Positions 9,194-20,000 of a stretch of 64,000 bases of DNA are shown here, in pieces (position 1 is the stretch's first letter; every line of letters starts with the position of its first letter). A program made the translations under genes and the position numbers. This DNA is from Okeania sp. KiyG1. GTDB lineage: Bacteria; Cyanobacteriota; Cyanobacteriia; Cyanobacteriales; Microcoleaceae. Location: assembly GCF_014132355.1 (NCBI RefSeq), contig NZ_BLZO01000082.1:1-64000 (forward strand), in the 5' to 3' direction. Under the pieces are notes generated by a model, which saw nothing but the letters and a program-made list of their open reading frames with translations, was not told the origin of the DNA and made no database searches.

Positions 9194-9750
9194 ATTTTAT
9201 CAAGTTATAAAGTTATATGAAGTCTAATTATTGAAATTATTTAAGAAGGTTTTAGTTCTCTTGGATAAAATGAATTTGAGCGATTATTAGCCAGTAAGTG
9301 TACATTATTCTGATGTTTACCGAATAATTAAGGTGTAAGCATTCAGCTATTAGCATTTCCTGCGGATGCTCCTCAAGCAGCGGTCAGCTTTTCCTGTAAA
9401 ATGCACTTGAGTTCAGCTTTTTAATCAAGGAATTTCTCTTTTAACTTCTACTGCATTTTCAACTCATAAATTGAAGCACTAGAACTAGAAGTCTGAGTTA
9501 TTAACATAAGCAATTTTGTAGCAGGAAATATATTAGATATGATTTAAAAGCTGATAGCTGATAACGTAGTTCCGACCATAGGAGGCTAGCTGATAGCTGA
9601 TTGCTTACATTAAGGTTTAAAGCCACTCCTTTAAAGGAGAAACAATAAAAATTTTTCCTTTGAGTCAATCCTATCCGTTTTCAAGGAGAGGTAATTATTA
9701 ATTATTAATTATTAATTATTAATTATTAATTGTTAAATACTCCCCTATTA
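9194..9750. repeat. Non-coding region with dispersed repeats
   Basis: No gene is seen. It holds a short repeat like TTTCCTGCGGATGCT (9358), CAGCTATTAGC-type repeats and, at about 9611-9694, one copy of the two-hairpin repeat GGTTTAAAGCC...GAGAGGTAATT that recurs at 34001, 36523 and 47325. An (AATT)n tract follows. Confidence 0.6.
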
Positions 9751-10299
9751 TTAATCGTCTATTTCGGAGTCGTCTTCATCGGAAGGAAATATTGGAGGTC
9801 TAGATGTAGGTGGTGTGGGAGATTTTCTTGAAGGCTGAGGAATTGTAGGTTGAGTATTGGGTGATGGTGGAGGTGGAGCTGGAATTTGAGGAGAATAGGC
9901 AGGAGTTTGAGGTTGAGTTTTGGATGTATCTTGATTATTATCAAATTTGAGTAAATATTTGGCATCGGCAAAATATCTAGTCAAATTATCAATTTCTGCA
10001 TTTTTTTGCCATTCAGCACGAGATACTGTTGAACGTAGAATTGGTACTATTTGACTTTGACGTTCTCCTAATATAGTGATAGTAATTTCTGTGATTTCTG
10101 GATTATTTTTAAATTCTTGCTTGATTGTATTTTTTGCTAAATTTTCTGCTTGTTCTACAAGATTTTGATAAGAATTATTATTGTTTGAGTCAATCAAAAG
10201 ACTGGTATTTTTGGCAGAAGCTAAGGTCGTTATATCTGTGGTTAAGATACTAGATAATATTAAGACTATACTCGAGAAAATACGATAATATAAATTCAT
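9751..10299 (-). CDS. Secreted proline-rich hypothetical protein
   Basis: The 182-residue protein has an N-terminal signal peptide (IVLILSSILTTDITTLASA). A central segment of about 100 residues (EQAENLAKNTIKQEF, EITITILGERQSQIVPILRS) resembles short conserved cyanobacterial exported proteins. The Pro-rich tail ends in an acidic DEDDSEIDD. I do not recognise the family. Probably periplasmic or surface-located. It stands alone, flanked by repeats. Confidence 0.7.
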   Translation of the reverse strand: MNLYYRIFSSIVLILSSILTTDITTLASAKNTSLLIDSNNNNSYQNLVEQAENLAKNTIKQEFKNNPEITEITITILGERQSQIVPILRSTVSRAEWQKNAEIDNLTRYFADAKYLLKFDNNQDTSKTQPQTPAYSPQIPAPPPPSPNTQPTIPQPSRKSPTPPTSRPPIFPSDEDDSEIDD

Positions 10300-10395
10300 T
10301 GAGTTAAGTTTTTTTCAAAATATATAATAATTTATTTGTTAAGAGTAACAGATAATAATTAAAATCAATTTAAGTTTTGGTTAAAGATTTACTAT

Positions 10396-10678
10396 AATTA
10401 GGGTTTGCTGAAAAATTATTATGGGTGAGGGTAGGAGACAGGAGACAGGAGAAAACCCACCCCTAACCCCTCCCAGGAGGGGAATTCAGGAGAAAAGGGT
10501 CGGGAGCGAGGAGGTAGGAGTAAGAATTGTAAGAGTGATTTTTCTGCCCAACTATGCGCCTAAAATACGCTCCTTTTTGAGCGTGAAGAGCTGAAAAACA
10601 GGCACTTTTTAAAGGCCCCAAAAAGGCACTTACCTTTATCTGTAAATACTTTTAGATTTAATCAGCAAGCCTTAATTA
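10396..10678. mobile_element. Miniature element, AATTAGGGTTTGCTGA family, copy 1
   Basis: Imperfect terminal repeats AATTAGGGTTTGCTGA and ATCAGCAAGCCTTAATT bound about 283 bp. Inside are an AAGGCACTT motif pair and a CCCCTCC palindrome. A second copy lies at 61294-61512, nested in another element. Confidence 0.7.
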
Positions 10679-11650
10679 GATTTATCTGTTTTAATTGACA
10701 ATTTTTAGGCAGGCGATCGCTAATCAAAATACTCCTAAAATTCAGTATTTCAATATTTAAGTAGTCAAGCAAAATTAATTGTATATTAGGTAGAAAAATT
10801 ACAATTAGAATTGTAGTTTTGCTCTAGCAATTATATAAGTATTGCAGAGGCTCAAGTCTAACTACAAACAAAAGCTTTGTTATTAGTAATTATCCGCAAT
10901 TCCTAGCTTCCCCAGAGGGGGCACATAATTTAACGAAGTCAGAAGTCAGAAGTCAGAAGTTAACCCACCCCTAACCCATCCCAGGAGGGGAAGTAGGGGA
11001 TTTTGAGCAACTCTCCAAAAATATAGCGCTGCGCGCAGCTCATCTGGCAATAGGCAATAGGCAGTAGGGGGGATAAAAAGCTGATAATATAAAACTTTTA
11101 GCTATTGGACAGTTCCTGAAATTTGTAAATATGCCAGCACACATTGCTATATTTCGCCTTAAAAGGCGGGGTTTTAGACCGATATTATTTTGATAAGCTA
11201 TGAAAAGATATAATTTTAGTTATTTATTTCTCCAGTAATTATTCTCAGTAAAAATTCATAGTTAACTAAGATAAAAATAATTTGAGGATGATATTTATAA
11301 TTCATATAATGTTTGTTGAATACTTATCAATAAGTTAGTATTGCAGCAAAAGGAAGGAATAAGTTTAACAATTAATAATTAGGGTTGACTAAAAAAGAAT
11401 AGGATGTAAGCATTTCCTCCGGAATGCTGCGCAAACAGCCGTCAGCTATTAGCTAGCCTCCTAGGTCGGAACTGCGGACTTCAGCTATTAATGTTGGGAA
11501 AGGTAAAAGCAACCTTTGAAAAGGAAATATTATTTCTTTATTTCCCCTTAAAAGGGGAGGCTTTAAACCATAATTATTTAATTATTAATTATTAATTATT
11601 CGGTAATTCTAAATTCTAAATTCTAAATTCTAAATTCTTGAAAAATACTC
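10679..11650. other. Non-coding, repeat-rich spacer
   Basis: No gene is supported. Contents are a GAAGTCA microsatellite-like tract, a CCCCTCC-type palindrome (10965-10990), a short repeat with TTTCCTCCGGAATGCTGCGC (11411), an (AATT)n tract and (ATTCTAA)n just upstream of 11651. Confidence 0.5.
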
Positions 11651-12370
11651 ATGCCCAGAGAAAATTTAAAAAAATTTGCAAGTTTTTTTGTTATTTCTTG
11701 TAGTTATAAGCTTAATTATTGCAGCCAAATATTTTAACCTACCGGAACTTTTAAAAATATATTAATCTGGATTGAAACTCTAGGTATTTGGAGTCCGATC
11801 GCTTTCATAATTATTTATAATTTAGCTACTTTACTATTAATTCCCGGTTTGGTTTTAACTATGGGAGGAGGAGTAATATTTGGAGTTATCTGGGGAGTTA
11901 TTTATGTTTTTTTTGCTTCAACTTTAGGTGCTACAGTAGCTTTTATTATCGGACGGCATATATCTCGTAATTGGGCTTACCAACAATTACATCAACATCC
12001 AAAATTTCAAGTTATTGATCGAGCTGTGGTGAAAGAAGGATTTAAAATTGTTTTTTTAACTAGACTTTGCCCTTTATTTCCTTTTAATCTTTTGAATTAT
12101 GCTTTTGGTGTGATGCAGGTGTCATTAAAAGATTATATTTTTGGTTCTCTAGGAATGATTCCTGGAACAATAATGTATGTTTATATTGGTTCTATAGTAG
12201 GTGATATTACTTTAATTGGTACCTCTCAACAACCTACAAATTCTACTGTAGAAGTAACTAAATGGATAATTAATATAGTTGGTTTAATTGCCACAGTTTT
12301 AGTAACTATTTATGTGACTAGATTAGCAAAAAAAGCTTTAGAAAAAAGTATTGAAGAAGGTAGGAATTGA
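11651..12370 (+). pseudogene. TVP38/TMEM64 (DedA-like) membrane protein, frame-disrupted
   Basis: From 11780 the frame encodes a typical VTT-domain membrane protein: IAFIIIYNLATLLLIPG, GGGVIFGVIWG, FIIGRHISR, and LTRLCPLFPFNLLNYAFGV. The likely ATG (11651) is in the same frame, but a TAA interrupts at about 11735. A neighbouring frame between about 11695 and 11752 encodes the expected first helix (LVVISLIIAAKYFNLPELL). So two compensating one-base shifts, both near A or T runs, separate the true start from the body. Translation could otherwise begin only at TTG 11849, inside the domain. The last codons come from a GAAGAAGG tract. Either a pseudogene or sequence error. Confidence 0.75.
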
Positions 12371-12500
12371 AGAAGGAAGAAGGAAGAAGTTAGAAGGCAG
12401 AAGGCAGAAGGCAGAAGGCAGAAGGCAGAAGGCAGAAGGGAAAATTACTTATGGATAGTCAACGAAAGGCTACTTCCTGTCTACAAAATCCAAACAATAT

Positions 12501-12604
12501 TAGACATCTCCAAAAAAGAGGGAGTAGAGAGTAGGGAGTAGGGGGAAAGAATTGATAATTTCTGTGGGATAATTGATTTTATTTTTTATTATTGGAGATG
12601 TCTA
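12501..12604. mobile_element. Miniature element, TAGACATCTCC family
   Basis: Perfect termini TAGACATCTCC and GGAGATGTCTA enclose about 80 bp with a GGGAGTA tract and AATTGATAATTTCTG. Ends in TA suggest a TA target duplication, as in Tc1/IS630-type elements. Other copies are at 29848, 61223 and 61604, with partial ones at 5835, 5955, 26262 and 51185. Confidence 0.85.
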
Positions 12605-12910
<306 letters not shown>

Positions 12911-14398
12911 CTAAATTCCTTCTAACTTCTTACTAATTAATTGATTTGTCATTTTCGGGTCAGCACGTCCTTGAGTCTTCTTCATCACTTGTCCAACAAA
13001 GAAACCCTTAAGTTTAGTTTTACCACCACGATATTTTTCTAACTCTTCTGGATGTGCTGCTAAAACTTCATCAATAATTGCTTCGATCGCCTTAGTATCT
13101 GAAATTTGAATTAGACCTTTCTTCTCTACTAATTCCTTCGGCGACCCACCTTTTGATAATAATTCTGGGAGAATATCCTTAGCAATTTTGCCACTGATAG
13201 TACCATCTTCAATTATTGTAGTTAGCTCCGCCAAATTTTCTGGTTTAAGGCCAATATCAGTAATGCTAATTTTTTCATTTTTCAAATAAGCAGTAATATC
13301 CCCCATTACCCAGTTAGCTGCTTGTTTTGCATTTCCACCTGCTGCAACTGTTGCTTCAAAATATTCTGCTACTTTGCAGTCATCAGTAAGCACGCGAGTA
13401 TCATAAGCAGATAAACCTAACTTACTCTCATAACGGTGACGTTTTTGTGCGGGTAATTCTGGTAATTCTACTTTCCAAGCATCTAACTGTTCAGTCGAGA
13501 CTTCAATAGGTGGAATATCAGGTTCAGGAAAATAACGATAATCACTAGAACCCTCCTTCACCCTCATACTAATAGTAAGTTGAGAACCCTCTTCCCAGAG
13601 TCTAGTTTCTTGAACAATTTTTTCCCCTGCTTCAATAGCTTCAGTTTGCCGTTGAATTTCATATTCGATCGCTCGTTGTATAGCACTAAAGGAATTCATA
13701 TTTTTGATTTCTACCTTAGTACCAAACTCTTTTTGGCCCACTGGTCGTACAGAAACATTCACATCGCATCGTAGAGAACCTTCCTGCATATTACCATCGC
13801 TCACCCCAAGGTAGCGGACAATTCGCTGTAGTTCCTGAGCATATTCTGCCGCTTCTAGTCCAGAACGCATATCCGGTTCTGATACAATTTCCACTAATGG
13901 CACCCCTGCACGATTATAGTCCACCATTGAATAGGTAGACCCAGATAGGCGATCGCTACCTCCATGGACTAATTTACCCGCATCTTCTTCCATGTGTAGT
14001 CTGGTAATGCCGATTTTTTTGCGGTTTGCAGTGCCATCTTCTTCTACTATTTCTATTTCTAGCCAACCATTTTCCGCGATGGGTAGGTCATACTGAGAAA
14101 TCTGATAATTTTTCGGCAAGTCAGGATAGAAATATTGTTTACGGTCAAATTTACTATAGGGTGCGATTTGACAATTGAGGGCGAGTCCTGCTTTTACGGC
14201 ATATTCTAGGACTTTTTGATTAAGTACGGGTAATACTCCAGGCATTCCCATACATATTGGATCAATATTGGTGTTTGGTGGGGCACCGAATTCTGTGGAT
14301 GAAGCGGAGAAAATTTTGGTTTGGGTGTTAAGTTGACAATGGGTTTCTAGACCAATAATTGCTTCATACTCTGTTTTTACTTGTACAGTTGTTGCCAT
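12911..14398 (-). CDS. gatB: Aspartyl/glutamyl-tRNA amidotransferase subunit B
   Basis: GatB of the GatCAB complex converts Glu-tRNA(Gln) to Gln-tRNA(Gln), and in some organisms Asp-tRNA(Asn) to Asn-tRNA(Asn). The 495-residue length is standard. Signatures are [20 protein letters not shown] at the N-terminus, [45 protein letters not shown] and [14 protein letters not shown]. The C-terminal YqeY-like tail ends [15 protein letters not shown]. Nothing unusual in the sequence. Confidence 0.98.
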   Translation of the reverse strand: MATTVQVKTEYEAIIGLETHCQLNTQTKIFSASSTEFGAPPNTNIDPICMGMPGVLPVLNQKVLEYAVKAGLALNCQIAPYSKFDRKQYFYPDLPKNYQISQYDLPIAENGWLEIEIVEEDGTANRKKIGITRLHMEEDAGKLVHGGSDRLSGSTYSMVDYNRAGVPLVEIVSEPDMRSGLEAAEYAQELQRIVRYLGVSDGNMQEGSLRCDVNVSVRPVGQKEFGTKVEIKNMNSFSAIQRAIEYEIQRQTEAIEAGEKIVQETRLWEEGSQLTISMRVKEGSSDYRYFPEPDIPPIEVSTEQLDAWKVELPELPAQKRHRYESKLGLSAYDTRVLTDDCKVAEYFEATVAAGGNAKQAANWVMGDITAYLKNEKISITDIGLKPENLAELTTIIEDGTISGKIAKDILPELLSKGGSPKELVEKKGLIQISDTKAIEAIIDEVLAAHPEELEKYRGGKTKLKGFFVGQVMKKTQGRADPKMTNQLISKKLEGI

Positions 14399-14760
14399 AG
14401 ATATAGAAATTCAATCGAATAAGTTCTATTGTAGATTTTATACCCAAAATCATAGAGCGATCGGCAATTTGGGACAACTGGCTTTAGTATTGATATAGAA
14501 TTAAGGTCAATCGGAAATATAATATCAACTTTTCGATCAGAAATGGAAGTGAAGTAAGGTTTAGAAGTGAAAATTTACCCTTGAATAACAAAATATATTG
14601 ATATGGATAGTGCTGCGGAATGTCTGATTGTTTGAAAAATATATGAAAAAATTATTGGTAGATACGATTAATATTTGATTGTAGATGCTATCTACACCAG
14701 GCTGAAATCATTTCCATTACAGGAATATCATGTTATTAGATAGAGAGAGTTTTAAACATT
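14399..14760. other. Intergenic, no feature seen
   Basis: AT-rich spacer upstream of gatB and downstream of the PEP-CTERM gene. I see no repeat family member, terminator or gene in it. Confidence 0.4.
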
Positions 14761-15684
14761 TTAGCGACGGCGAGATAAGAACATTCCACTACCAATTAAA
14801 CCAAGAGCTAAAATCGAACTGGGTTCAGGTACCCTTTCTCTATCATCATCAGTACTAGGTAATCCATAAGACTTATCGCTATCACCACAACCTGAATCGT
14901 CTCCGTCAGAAAGGGTTTCCCCTGCAGGACAGAGCTGTTGGGCGCGGATTCCAACCAGTCCCCAGTCTGCTTCAGTTAAGCCGTTCCGAGCAATATCAAA
15001 ATTAAACGTTTGAATGCTATCGAAGCCCTGATTACCTAGTCGGATTACCCATTCCCACTCGCCGTCAGGACTAGCTATGGGTGGGTTAAGTCCATTGAGG
15101 TTACAACCAGGCCCACAACCGAGACTGCTGGTATCAGTACCGACAAGGGATACATTACTTCCTAATAATGTGTTGTCTGAAATATAGTTGTCTCCAAGAT
15201 CGATAAAGATTCCTAAAGCTTCAGCATTCCACGGATTTACTGTTAGTTCGACATTAAAAAGGTCATTCATATCGTCTTCGGTTACTGTGACGATTTGACA
15301 TCCTCCCCGGCCTAAAGGCACGGGGATTCCTACTGAGCCGTAGCTCCTCGGCGGGTTGACGCTTTGCTTCGCATAGCTGTCGCTAACACAGGGTGCTGCT
15401 TCCTTGGCGGTAGTCTAACGCTTCTCTCCACGTCCGTTTAGAGTTTCCGAGTGCCCCCCGGCAACTAATAACACTGTACCACATATTCAATTCACTTGCA
15501 CATAAAATAAAAAGTCGCCCTACAAGGGCGAGGCTTTAAACCCAATTTTTCGGTAATTGCCTGAGTCACCCTCATTGGTAGTCCAGGTATCGTAGACTAT
15601 TGCATTAGCAACGCTAGGAACCAGTGGAAGTGCCACAGCTAATACAGAAGAACCAATTAAAGTAGAAAGAGTTTTGTTGATTAT
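14761..15684 (-). pseudogene. PEP-CTERM secreted protein gene interrupted by a 258-bp element
   Basis: The distal part (14761-15294) ends with VPEPSSILALGLIGSG and RRR, the PEP-CTERM sorting signal recognised by exosortase systems. Beyond the element, 15553-15684 encodes a signal peptide (LIGSSVLAVALPLVPSVANA) followed by YDTWTTNEGDSGNY. Removing the element joins ...DSGNY to IVTVTEDDMND in frame. No ATG, GTG or TTG is in frame just upstream of the signal peptide; an ATA codon sits where ATG is expected. The element brings its own ATG (MPLGRGGCQ), giving an ORF without a signal peptide, so the gene is almost surely dead. Confidence 0.85.
15295..15552 (-). mobile_element. 258-bp non-autonomous IS200/IS605-type element, copy 1
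   Basis: In the minus-strand direction the left flank is TTAC (15556-15553). The left end reads CGAAAAATTGGGTTTAAAG with a GCCTCGCCC...GGGCGAC hairpin. The right end has a CCCCG...CGGGG hairpin, then AGGATGTCAA, ending in TCAA (15298-15295). TTAC left and TCAA right are the IS608-type rules, and there is no target duplication. Part of the interior (GGGGCACTCGGA, ACGGACGTGGAG) matches the 3' end of tnpB at 22860-22900, so it keeps a piece of the TnpB guide-RNA region. A copy of the same length is at 51348. Confidence 0.88.
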
Positions 15685-16426
15685 CAGAAGTGTCTCGGTA
15701 AAAGTTTTTGTTTACTGTATTAACTATAACAATAAGCCAAATCTACTACCAACCCCTATCTCCGTAAAAACAACAATCTTCATCAATTCTTTACTCAAAG
15801 ATCCATTTTTATCAAGTTTTGATGAAGTTTATGAGCATCAAGCAATTATGAAAACTTTTATATCGTTAATAGTGTTATAATTATATATTTTATCTATACA
15901 AATATTTCCGGGACAATTGTCAATTACAATCGTTAATTGAATACTATTGTTGGTATACTTTTTATCACTCTGTTGCAGGACCATAAAGCTAAGAATGATT
16001 TAGATTTTATATTTTCTCTCTATCCCACCTTATGGGAAGCTTTACTTTTTCAGTTTGTCATGCTGCATTTTCCATATCGGCGATCGCTTGAGTTCCTCTG
16101 CAAAAGTTTCACCTTCTTTCCTGCTATTTTTTATCAAAATAATATGGGTCGCGCAACCCCGACTTGACTGGCGCAATATTTTTGCCTTGCTTAAATCCCC
16201 TAGTTCCCCTCCTGGGAGGGGTTAGGGGTGGGTTAACTTCTGACTTCTTAATCCTTCCTGGTCAACATTAAACTGTATGGTTAAAGTTAAAAGTGCGACG
16301 AATCTTAATATAACATCGTAAATAAATCAATCCGGTAAAAGACTAAACTAAGTGGTAAAATCAGAAAGTATATTTTTAACATTATATTATCCCGAACTTT
16401 GACAGTTCGTAACATAAGGAGAAAAT
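15685..16426. other. Spacer upstream of the coiled-coil gene
   Basis: No credible gene; open frames at 15674-15880 and 15937-16167 show no protein-like features. It contains a CCCCTCC palindrome at 16205 and GACTTCT repeats. The promoter of the 16427 operon should lie in 16250-16410 but I could not assign boxes. An AAGGAG ribosome site sits 8 nt before the ATG at 16427. Confidence 0.45.
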
Positions 16427-17041
16427 ATGGCCGAATTAAGCAAGGAAGAAATGCGTGAGAGACTGGGAAATATTGACAAAATTCGTGATATAATATTTGG
16501 CCCTAAACTTAGAGAGTACGAAAATCGTTTTGAAAAGCTAGAATCAGAATTATTCTCTGTTAGACAAGAAACTAAAAATCAAATAGAACAAGTTAAAAGT
16601 GCTTTTTCTACAGAACTTCAAGCTACAGTTGATTCTATAGAGAAAAAGATTAGAAATATTAATTTGAATATCCAAAATACTCAAGAAGATGTTGTGGAAA
16701 CTAAGCAACAAATTGAGCGAGTAAATCGTAAAATTACTACTACGAAAGAAGCTTTAAATGAAATTATTGACGCTCAAACAACTTCTCTACGGGAAGATTT
16801 ATCACAAACAAGAGATAAACTCCAAAATGATGTTAGTGAATTAAAAACTAAAATATTTGAAGAACTTGAAAAACGCTTTTCCTTACTTAATGATGTGAAA
16901 GTCTCACGGGACGACTTAGCAGAAATTATGTTTGAAGTTGGCATGAGAATGAAAAAAACTGAGTTTGTGAGTGAACTAAAACAAGCAGCAGATAAGGATT
17001 TAGAAAAAGAGCTTTTAATTTCAGACAACCATCGTAAATGA
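16427..17041 (+). CDS. Coiled-coil protein, first gene of putative GTPase/OmpA operon
   Basis: The 204-residue soluble protein has a long coiled coil at about residues 25-150 (heptads rich in Glu, Gln, Lys, Ile). It begins MAELSKEEMRERLGNIDKIRD, then IIFGPKLREYENRFEKLE. A similar short motif, ILFGSQLARLIRKLN, occurs in the next gene product, which may be a shared docking or folding element. No signal peptide. Only 11 bp separate it from the following gene, so it is probably cotranscribed. I know no named family; role inferred only from context. Confidence 0.85.
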   Translation: MAELSKEEMRERLGNIDKIRDIIFGPKLREYENRFEKLESELFSVRQETKNQIEQVKSAFSTELQATVDSIEKKIRNINLNIQNTQEDVVETKQQIERVNRKITTTKEALNEIIDAQTTSLREDLSQTRDKLQNDVSELKTKIFEELEKRFSLLNDVKVSRDDLAEIMFEVGMRMKKTEFVSELKQAADKDLEKELLISDNHRK

Positions 17042-17052
17042 TCGGAATATAG

Positions 17053-20000
17053 ATGGCTTACTTAAACGAAAAATCGACTAATAATTCACAAGATATTAAT
17101 TATAATCAATCTGTTGAACTGAATACGGAAACAGTTGAACAGTTAAGACGTTTGTTGAAATTATTGGTGGATTTAAACTTAGTTGATTTTCCGGAAGGTT
17201 TAACAGCAGAATCAATTAATTCTCAAGAGGATATAGATTTTCAGTCAACGTTAGTTAATCAAACAGAAAATCATCAAAATTTAATCCATCAGACTATAAC
17301 AAAACAGTTAGAACAAGACAGGGATAAGATTACTGATTTTCTGGAAGATTTAACAGCAGAATCAATTAATTCTCAAGAGAAGATAGATTTTCAGTCAACG
17401 GTAGTTAATCAAACAGAAAATCATCAAAATTTAATCTATCAGAGCATCACAAAACAGCTAGAACAAAATCAGCACAACATTACTGATTTTCCGGAAGATT
17501 TAACAGCAGAATTAATTAATTCTCAACAGGAGATAGATTTTCAGTCAACGGTAGTTAATCAAACAGAAAATCATCAAAATTTAATCTATCAGAGCATCAC
17601 AAAACAGCCAGAACAAAATCAGCACAACATTACTGATTTTCCGGAAGATTTAACAGCAGAATCAATTAATTCTCAACAGGAGATAGATTTTCAGTCAACG
17701 GTAGTTAATCAAACAGAAAATCATCAAAATTTAATCCATCAGACCATCACAAAACAACCAGAAAAAGACCAGGATAAGATTACTGATAATCCGGAAGATT
17801 TAACAGCAGAATCAATTAATTATCAACAGGAGATAGATTTTCAGTCAACTACAGTTAATCAAACAGAAAATCATCAAAATTCAATCCATCAGACCATCAC
17901 AAAACAACCAGAAAAAGACCAGGATAAGATTACTGATAATCCGGAAGATTTAACAGCAGAATCAATTAATTATCAACAGGAGATAGATTTTCAGTCAACT
18001 ACAGTTAATCAAACAGAAAATCATCAAAATTCAATCCATCAGACCATCACAAAACAACCAGAAAAAGACCAGGATAAGATTACTGATAATCCGGAAGATT
18101 TAACAGCAGAATCAATTAATTATCAACAGGAGATAGATTTTCAGTCAACTACAGTTAATCAAACAGAAAATCATCAAAATTCAATCCATCAGACCATCAC
18201 AAAACAGCCAGAACAAGACCGGGATAAGATTATTGATGTTGAGGGTAAATCTACATCTACTAATAATCAAGCAGAAGAAGCAGGTATAGAAAAACCATTA
18301 CTTTTTCCACAAAAATTACCAGAATTATCAGACGAACGCCAACAATATGATGAAGAATTAGAAGCCTTTGAAGCTTTACAAAATATTTTATTTGGCTCTC
18401 AATTAGCTAGGTTAATTAGGAAACTAAATACTAGCCAAGGAGTAAAAAATTTTAATTCCAATCAAGATGAATTCAATCATGCACTAACTCCTTTATTCTC
18501 ACAAAACTTACAATTAGGTCAAACAGAAGAAGAAGTCATAGAGACAATTTATCCAGTTATCGAGCAAGCCATACAAAAAAGATTTAGACAAGACCGACAG
18601 GCAATAACTTCATCATTAGCACCATTATTAGCACCCTCAATAGAAACACAAGTTCAACAAGAACCTCAACTAATAGCAGATGCAATAGCACCAATCATAG
18701 ATATCATTATTAGCAAAAAAATAGAGCAAGACAAACAGTCAATAACTTCATCATTAGCACCATTATTAGCACCCTCAATAGAAACACAAATCAAACAAGA
18801 ACCTCAAGTAATAGCAGATGCAATAGCACCAATCATAGATATCATTATTAGCAAAAAAACAGAGCAAGACCAACAAGCAATTAGTGAAGTATTAGCACCA
18901 TTATTACCAGGAGCAATTTCTACTGCAATACAGAATTATCCCCAAGAAATTGCCAAAGCATTAGCACCAGAAATGGGAGCAGCAATTAGAGAACAAATTA
19001 GAATAGACCGACGACAAATTTCTCAAGCATTAGCACCAGAAATGGGTAGAGCAATTAAAGATCAAATTACTTTAGAGCCAAATTCTATAGCAGATGCTTT
19101 ATATCCTGTCATGGGTAGCACTATTTCTAAATATATGGCAGGAGAAGTTCGAGAAATTAACGACAAAATTTCAGAGACTTTTAGCTTAAAAGGAATAAAA
19201 CGTAAAATTAAAGCAACTTTCCAAGGAGTTTCAGAAGCAGAATTAATCATCTCAGAAATAACGATTTGTACTGTCCAAGCAGTGTTTCTCATCCACAAAG
19301 AATCTGGCTTAGTAATTTCTGAAGTTCAACATTCTGGACGAGATAGATTGGAATCAGAAATGCTAGCAGGAATGTTAACAGCTATTAGCAGTTTTGTGAA
19401 TGATTGTATTGCTCAGTCTGGAGATACTTCTGAACTGAATGAAATTGAATATGGGAATTCAAAAATTATCTTAGAAGTTGCCGGATACTGTTATTTAGCT
19501 GTAGTAATAAAAGGACAAACAAACAAGTCATTTATCAAAGAATTACAACAAGTCCTGAGTAACATTGTGATCGATCATGGTAAAGATATTAAAAATTTTG
19601 CAGGAGACTCTGATACTATTCCTCCCTCAATTCAGTTGTTATTAAAGTCATTAATGGAAACAGAAGATGTACAAGAAAATCAGAAATTACAAGTTTCTAA
19701 AACTCCCACTGCTTTATTAATAGTTTGTGGATTAATTTTGAGTCTAATATTAATACCTTGGGGCATCTATCAATATTACAGTAGACTTTATCGTGGTATT
19801 GAAGTAAGAACTAGGGAAGCTTGGTCTAATATTGATGAGTTGGCTATTTATGGAATAGATGCAAAAGTAGAGCGAGGTTCCTTAATTCTCACTGGACAAC
19901 TGCCAAATCAAAATCTACGAAATAGAGCAGCAAAAATAGCTAAAAAAGAAGCTAGATTCCACAATTTAGAAGTAAATAATCAGATAGTAGCTGTAAGAAG

